Shown piece after piece: positions 15,501 through 19,305 of a stretch of 19,305 bases of DNA (position 1 is the stretch's first letter; each line of letters begins with the position of its first letter). Below the pieces are notes generated by a model. It saw only the letters and a list, made by a program, of their open reading frames with translations, had not been told where the DNA came from and made no database searches. The translations under genes and the position numbers were made by a program. This stretch comes from Cryomorphaceae bacterium (GTDB lineage: Bacteria > Bacteroidota > Bacteroidia > Flavobacteriales > BACL11): the NCBI GenBank assembly GCA_949511925.1, contig CATEYX010000201.1:1-19305 (forward strand), given 5' to 3'.

Positions 15501-16898
15501 ATGCTTAGACCATCTAATTTAAAATATATAAAACCTAAAGGGGAAGGTTACTTTTGTGCTGTTTCAGAAATGAAAGATGAATCTACAGGCATTAAATATG
15601 CTTTAAAAAAACTAAAGAAAAAACATTACGATAATGAAGAGTACAGGTATCGTCTCTTAAGAGAAATTAAACTATTACGACAGCTTAATAATTCTAATCG
15701 AATAGTTAACTTGATTAGTCATGGGAACGACCATGAAAATAAGGAGCTTTGGTATCTCATGCCTTTAGCTCCTTACAATCTTTATGATTTTATTAAAAAA
15801 AACAATCGAAAAATTTCTAAAGCGCTAAGGTTCGAAATTATAAGTCAAGTAATTGAAGCTATAAAATTTGCTCATTCAAAAAGCATTTTACACCGTGATT
15901 TATCATCCAACAATATCCTTGTTTTTAGAAATGAGTCCGACTTAGAAATAAAGGTGTCAGACTTTGGTCTCGGAAAAGAGTCTGAATCTTTATCCTATTA
16001 CACAAAGTCTAGTGCATCTGGATATGGGCAGATACTTTATGTTTCCCCTGAACAAAGAAACAAGTTGAAAGATGCAACTAATCAGAGTGATATCTATTCT
16101 TTAGGAAAGCTTACATACTTCATACTCACTGGTAGAGACCCTGACAATGTGAAAGCTTCTGAACTGTCGTCCTTAGTAAGCAAATCAACTGAAGAAATCC
16201 CAAGTGAACGACACAAGGATATATTAGAATTTGAAAATCACTTTCAAGCTTTAAAAGACCTAATCTTTAACACGAATATCCCTTTAGATTTTTTGACCTT
16301 GAAAGAAATTTTGCAACATAAAGATTCTATTGACTTAATCAAAATTCATGAGTTATTAGTGATTGGAAAGTATTCATCACATGTTTATAGCGATTACATT
16401 GAACCTGTAAATAGTTACATGCTCACAAAGAGTAATCTTGAAGAGTATTATCATTCAGCAGGCAATAATATTAGAGATTTTGTAAAGACATATACAGAAA
16501 GACTAAATGAATGCTATCAAACGGTTAGATGGCCATTCAGTGAAATGGGCACCTTTGGAAAAGTCCTGACATCTATTGTAAAATTAGTTTCTGATGAAGA
16601 AACCAAACTTATCTGTCTCAGGAATCTTTGGCATTTAGCCTATGAATCTGACCAATGGTCTGTTCAACCTCTTATCAAAGAAGTTCTTAATAAAAAATAC
16701 ATAACAACATCTATAGAAACCCAGCTTGCAGAATATATCTTATCTTCTGATACAGAAGTTGATATTGAACAATTCTCAGGTCTTGATATTCCACTTATAG
16801 TTAAAAAATCAATTATAACTTCTCATCAAAATGCTATTAAGACTAAAAAAGAAAGTGAAACCAATCGAAAAGATGAAATTAATAATTTTGAATGGTAA
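15501..16898 (+). CDS. Hanks-type Ser/Thr protein kinase with unknown C-terminal half
   Basis: This is a cytoplasmic eukaryotic-like protein kinase, 465 residues. Every core motif is present: glycine loop GEGYFCAV (14-21), ATP-anchoring K36 in YALKKL, helix-C E55 in LLREIKLL, catalytic loop HRDLSSNN (131-138, with D133 and N138), DFG (154-156), SPE (181-183) and DIYSLG (196-201). It should be active. HRDLSS replaces the common HRDLKP of Ser/Thr kinases. The kinase domain ends near residue 260; residues 270-465 are predicted helical, with no membrane segment, PASTA or other known sensor. The absence of a membrane anchor and the location next to nuclease genes suggest a defence or regulatory kinase rather than a cell-wall sensor. 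The target is unknown. The start follows an AT-rich leader with no firm promoter. Confidence 0.85.
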   Translation: MLRPSNLKYIKPKGEGYFCAVSEMKDESTGIKYALKKLKKKHYDNEEYRYRLLREIKLLRQLNNSNRIVNLISHGNDHENKELWYLMPLAPYNLYDFIKKNNRKISKALRFEIISQVIEAIKFAHSKSILHRDLSSNNILVFRNESDLEIKVSDFGLGKESESLSYYTKSSASGYGQILYVSPEQRNKLKDATNQSDIYSLGKLTYFILTGRDPDNVKASELSSLVSKSTEEIPSERHKDILEFENHFQALKDLIFNTNIPLDFLTLKEILQHKDSIDLIKIHELLVIGKYSSHVYSDYIEPVNSYMLTKSNLEEYYHSAGNNIRDFVKTYTERLNECYQTVRWPFSEMGTFGKVLTSIVKLVSDEETKLICLRNLWHLAYESDQWSVQPLIKEVLNKKYITTSIETQLAEYILSSDTEVDIEQFSGLDIPLIVKKSIITSHQNAIKTKKESETNRKDEINNFEW

Positions 16899-16908
16899 AA
16901 ATGCTACA

Positions 16909-17095
16909 GCTAACAGCGTATATAAAACATAGCTAATAAAGATTTTACGAATAGTTTGTACTTATTAGCAAAGCTCACCAAATTCTTTGATTTGGCTTTA
17001 CAAAAAAAACAAAATAAAAAGTTTAGGCTAAGTGCGTAACGAAAAGTTTAGTGTATTTTTAATCCGTTATTATTCATATTCTAACCTTTGGCAAC
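16909..17095. repeat. Structured spacer with inverted and direct repeats between kinase and TPR genes
   Basis: The 16899-17103 spacer is full of symmetry. The outer arms at 16909-16933 (starting GCTAACAGCG) and 17064-17086 (ending TTCTAACC) are imperfectly complementary. Inside are a perfect inverted repeat GCTAATAA (16932-16939) / TTATTAGC (16962-16969), a second one CCAAAT (16978-16983) / ATTTGG (16990-16995), and the direct repeat AAAAGTTTAG at 17017-17026 and 17042-17051. TTGGCAAC at 17088-17095 follows, just before the TPR start. The architecture resembles a folded recombination site or a repeat element more than a plain terminator. I recall similar spacers in other Bacteroidota genomes but cannot verify this here. 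Confidence 0.5.
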
Positions 17096-17103
17096 AATTA
17101 AAA

Positions 17104-18381
17104 ATGAAAAGAGTAATCTTCCTAGTAATCATATTAACAACACTTGTTTGTACTCCATTTTTTGCACAAGAATCTGAGAACGTCAATGACAAATTACGAG
17201 CAGCATTGATATCCTTAGATTCTAAGGATTACGAAAAAGCCGAAATGCTGATTAACGATTACCTATTGCTTTTCCCAAATGACGAATTTGCATTTAATGG
17301 ATTAGGCATTATTAAATACAGACAAGGTGAAATTGATAAGGCAATTGAATTGTTCGACAAGTCAATTGCCCTTAAGCCTGACTTCATTAATGCACACGAG
17401 AATAGAGCAAATGCAAAGGTTGATAGAGGTGATGTCCTTGGAGCACTCAAAGATATCAACTTTGCTATCAATCAAGACTCTACTCTTTCGTCAACTTATA
17501 TTAACCGTGGTAGAATTCAGCTCATAAACAAAGACACGATTAGTGCTTTTAATGACTTTGATAAAGGAATTAAGCTCGGATCGATCGCTCCACAAGCGTA
17601 TACAAATCGTGGGATATGCTATTGGTATCAAAAAAAGCTTGATTTAGCTCTTGCAGACCTTCAGTATGCTATTTCTCAGCATCCAAATTATGGCTATGCT
17701 TATGCTAATTATGGAATTGTTCAAATTGAAGGTCTAAATGATATTGTAAGCGCTAATGTTTCCCTTCAAAAAGCATATAATCTTGGCTTACGAGACAATG
17801 GGATTATTTTTAGGATAGGCTATACAAATCAACTTCTCGGAAAGCTTGATGAAGCTTTTTTTTATTACAGTCTATTCATTAAAACTGACCCTACTGATTC
17901 GGAAGCATTTTACAATAGAGGTACTATTATTGCTCACCAAAAAAAATATGACCTTGCACTTCAAGACTTTGGAATCAGCCTAAAACTAGAGCCTAAAAAC
18001 ACAGGCGTATTGACTAATCGAGCTCTTTTAGTTTATGAACCCACAGGAGAATTTAACAAAGCTATAAGTGACATGCAAAATGTTATTAAGCAAAAAGAAA
18101 ACTTGAATTTAAATCCTGCTATTGCTTACAACAACCTTGGATACCTTCAACTTAAGAATCAAGAATTAGTTATTGCACTTAATAATATAAAGCGCTCCAT
18201 TGAGCTAGACTCAACAAACTCATATGCGTATAAAAACCTAGCTCTTATCGGAATTGAATCAGGAGACTTAAGTTCTGCATGTAACGCAACTCAAAAAGCA
18301 ATTGATCTCGGTTTTATAGAAAACTACGGAAATGAAATTCTCGCAATTAAAGAGAACGCCTGTAGAAAGGATAAAAAATAA
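17104..18381 (+). CDS. Exported tetratricopeptide repeat protein
   Basis: I chose the ATG at 17104 (425 residues) rather than the GTG at 17032 because it gives a proper signal peptide: MKR, a hydrophobic core VIFLVIILTTLVCTPF, and an FFA-QE cleavage site. The earlier start would also extend into the repeat-rich spacer. The mature protein is built of TPR-like helix pairs from about residue 25 to the end, roughly nine or ten. Clear ones are GEIDKAIELFDKSIALKPD, KLDLALADLQYAISQHPNYG and KKYDLALQDFGISLKLEPKN. TPR arrays hold proteins together; no catalytic domain is visible. It is probably periplasmic or surface-associated. Its partner is unknown; the kinase upstream is cytoplasmic, so a direct link is doubtful. 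Confidence 0.82.
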   Translation: MKRVIFLVIILTTLVCTPFFAQESENVNDKLRAALISLDSKDYEKAEMLINDYLLLFPNDEFAFNGLGIIKYRQGEIDKAIELFDKSIALKPDFINAHENRANAKVDRGDVLGALKDINFAINQDSTLSSTYINRGRIQLINKDTISAFNDFDKGIKLGSIAPQAYTNRGICYWYQKKLDLALADLQYAISQHPNYGYAYANYGIVQIEGLNDIVSANVSLQKAYNLGLRDNGIIFRIGYTNQLLGKLDEAFFYYSLFIKTDPTDSEAFYNRGTIIAHQKKYDLALQDFGISLKLEPKNTGVLTNRALLVYEPTGEFNKAISDMQNVIKQKENLNLNPAIAYNNLGYLQLKNQELVIALNNIKRSIELDSTNSYAYKNLALIGIESGDLSSACNATQKAIDLGFIENYGNEILAIKENACRKDKK

Positions 18382-18494
18382 TCCACTACAACAATGGATA
18401 ATATAATTGCTACAAATCGATAAAACCTAAGTTAATTATTTTTTATGAATTTAATGCTTTGCTGAAAATTTAGTACTTTTAGACTCTTAACAAA

Positions 18495-18518
18495 CTATAT
18501 ACAACTACGTTGTATAGT
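18495..18518. repeat. Palindrome downstream of the TPR gene
   Basis: TATACAAC at 18498-18505 and GTTGTATA at 18509-18516 form a perfect 8-bp stem around TAC; the pairing extends further (ACTA with TAGT) if two bases bulge. There is no T run after it, so it is a poor intrinsic terminator. A further inverted pair, AAATAGC near 18544 and GCTATTT near 18600, lies in the same 256-base spacer, which otherwise holds no gene. Confidence 0.5.
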
Positions 18519-18637
18519 CAATTATAAAAATGACCGAATATTCAAATAGCATATTTGTTTTTAGCAAACACTGTTACAAACGTTAAAAAGCCAAAAGAGC
18601 TATTTTTTGCAAAACCAGATGAGATTTACATTAAATA

Positions 18638-19305
18638 ATGAGTGAAGAAAAAGTATCAGCAAGTGGAGAAAGAGCTGCAATAGGAGGTTATTTACCTCAA
18701 TTTGACGAATTCGCTTGGTTCGTTTATTTGAATCTTGTAAATAAAAAACTTGAATGGATACGAATAGCAGACCCGGAGGCTGAAGAACTTGATGATATCC
18801 AATACTCTACATATTCAGAAATTCATGCCTATCAAGTAAAATGGACTATTGCTAATGCAAACATATCATTTGCAAACTTTACTGATTTAATACCACTAAT
18901 CACTTCTAGTTGGAAAAATTTAAAGACTGCTAATCCTAGTAAAAAAATAATCCCTCATTTAATCACTAATAAACCAACTTCTTCACATGACAGCCTGAAG
19001 GATAGCAACAATACGAAAATTGGCTCATTTGAGGATTTTATTTCTGAAGTTTGGGTAAAAATCAAATCGAATCAATCTATTGATGATAAATGGAAGCCGA
19101 TTATTGAGGAGCTTAAAAAGATTTCTACTCTTAATGATTCCGAATTTGAGGAATTTATCCTTTGTTTTGATTTTCAATACAGCTACCAGAAAAGAGAGAT
19201 TAAGGTTCAAAAAATGATTTTTTCTAAAGAGGATGAAGACCTAGTGAAATTATCTAGATTTTTATTTGAAGAAGCTGGAGGAAATGAAAGAAATGTTGAA
19301 TTCTC
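18638..19305 (+). CDS. N-terminus of a large protein with Cap4/Mrr-like nuclease module (partial)
   Basis: An open frame from ATG 18638 runs off the right edge after 222 codons. The N-terminus has SASGERAAIGGYLPQFDEFA (residues 7-26), then D52-D53 and, after a beta-strand-like stretch, E61-I-H-A-Y-Q66-V-K68-W. The order G-G-Y, D, E-x4-Q-x-K fits a PD-(D/E)XK nuclease core of the Cap4 (DUF4297)/Mrr type, used in CBASS effectors and in the N-termini of STAND-type ATPase defence proteins. Residues 125-222 are mainly helical, and no P-loop is reached before the edge. Whether an ATPase or other sensor follows cannot be seen. Upstream is a repeat-containing spacer, so it may be an independent unit. 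The nuclease call is moderately supported. Confidence 0.62.
   Translation, partial: MSEEKVSASGERAAIGGYLPQFDEFAWFVYLNLVNKKLEWIRIADPEAEELDDIQYSTYSEIHAYQVKWTIANANISFANFTDLIPLITSSWKNLKTANPSKKIIPHLITNKPTSSHDSLKDSNNTKIGSFEDFISEVWVKIKSNQSIDDKWKPIIEELKKISTLNDSEFEEFILCFDFQYSYQKREIKVQKMIFSKEDEDLVKLSRFLFEEAGGNERNVEF

Noticed and set aside
16909..17086. Calling the spacer a true integron attC site
   Set aside because: The outer arms are only roughly complementary, clear GTTRRRY/RYYYAAC core boxes are lacking, and no integron integrase is present.
17032..17103. GTG start giving a longer TPR protein
   Set aside because: The extension comes from the repeat-rich spacer and would bury the clear signal peptide 24 residues inside the protein.
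1..19305. CRISPR arrays, rRNA genes or replication origins
   Set aside because: No regularly spaced repeat array, no rRNA-like sequence and no cluster of DnaA boxes was noticed.

Overview
The window looks like AT-rich chromosomal DNA of a Bacteroidota bacterium, most likely a flavobacterium-type lineage. The clues are: promoters of the form TTTG-N18-TAnnTTTG; a DNA polymerase III alpha subunit with a fused N-terminal proofreading exonuclease; A-rich leaders instead of strong Shine-Dalgarno sites; and a remnant of a type IX secretion C-terminal sorting domain. The species cannot be named from the sequence alone.

Positions 1-10718 are an ordinary core block. In order they hold sucC (TCA cycle), a secreted DUF1343/NamZ-type muramidase on the minus strand, a divergently transcribed LolC/LolE-like permease, a PLP-dependent cysteine synthase/CBS-type enzyme, the large dnaE with its fused exonuclease, a thioredoxin, a DUF58 protein and a tRNA-Asp(GTC) with its own promoter and terminator. 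The genes are intact and mostly separated by recognisable promoters and hairpin terminators.

The tRNA-Asp marks the switch to accessory DNA. From about 10720 to 12554 there are short direct repeats next to the tRNA, an RteC-like regulator candidate, and a tight three-gene run: an excisionase-like HTH protein, a Cys-rich small protein and a 54-residue membrane protein. These resemble parts of an integrative element, but no integrase is visible. Next comes a 30-codon orphan scrap of a type IX secretion cargo C-terminus, then an IS3-family insertion sequence (about 12696-14163). The IS truncates a minus-strand gene for a PD-(D/E)XK (DUF559-like) nuclease that also carries a frameshift. The sequence on the far side of the IS does not continue that gene, so the junction is a rearrangement rather than a simple insertion.

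From 15177 to the right edge there are a Hanks-type Ser/Thr kinase with an unrecognised C-terminal half, an exported TPR protein, and the N-terminus of a probably large protein that starts with a Cap4/Mrr-like nuclease module and runs off the window. Their spacers contain inverted and direct repeats, and the same TTGGCAAC leader occurs just upstream of ATG on both strands. This suggests gene-cassette-like modules. The kinase, truncated nuclease and partial nuclease protein together make this a plausible defence island; that is an inference from gene content.
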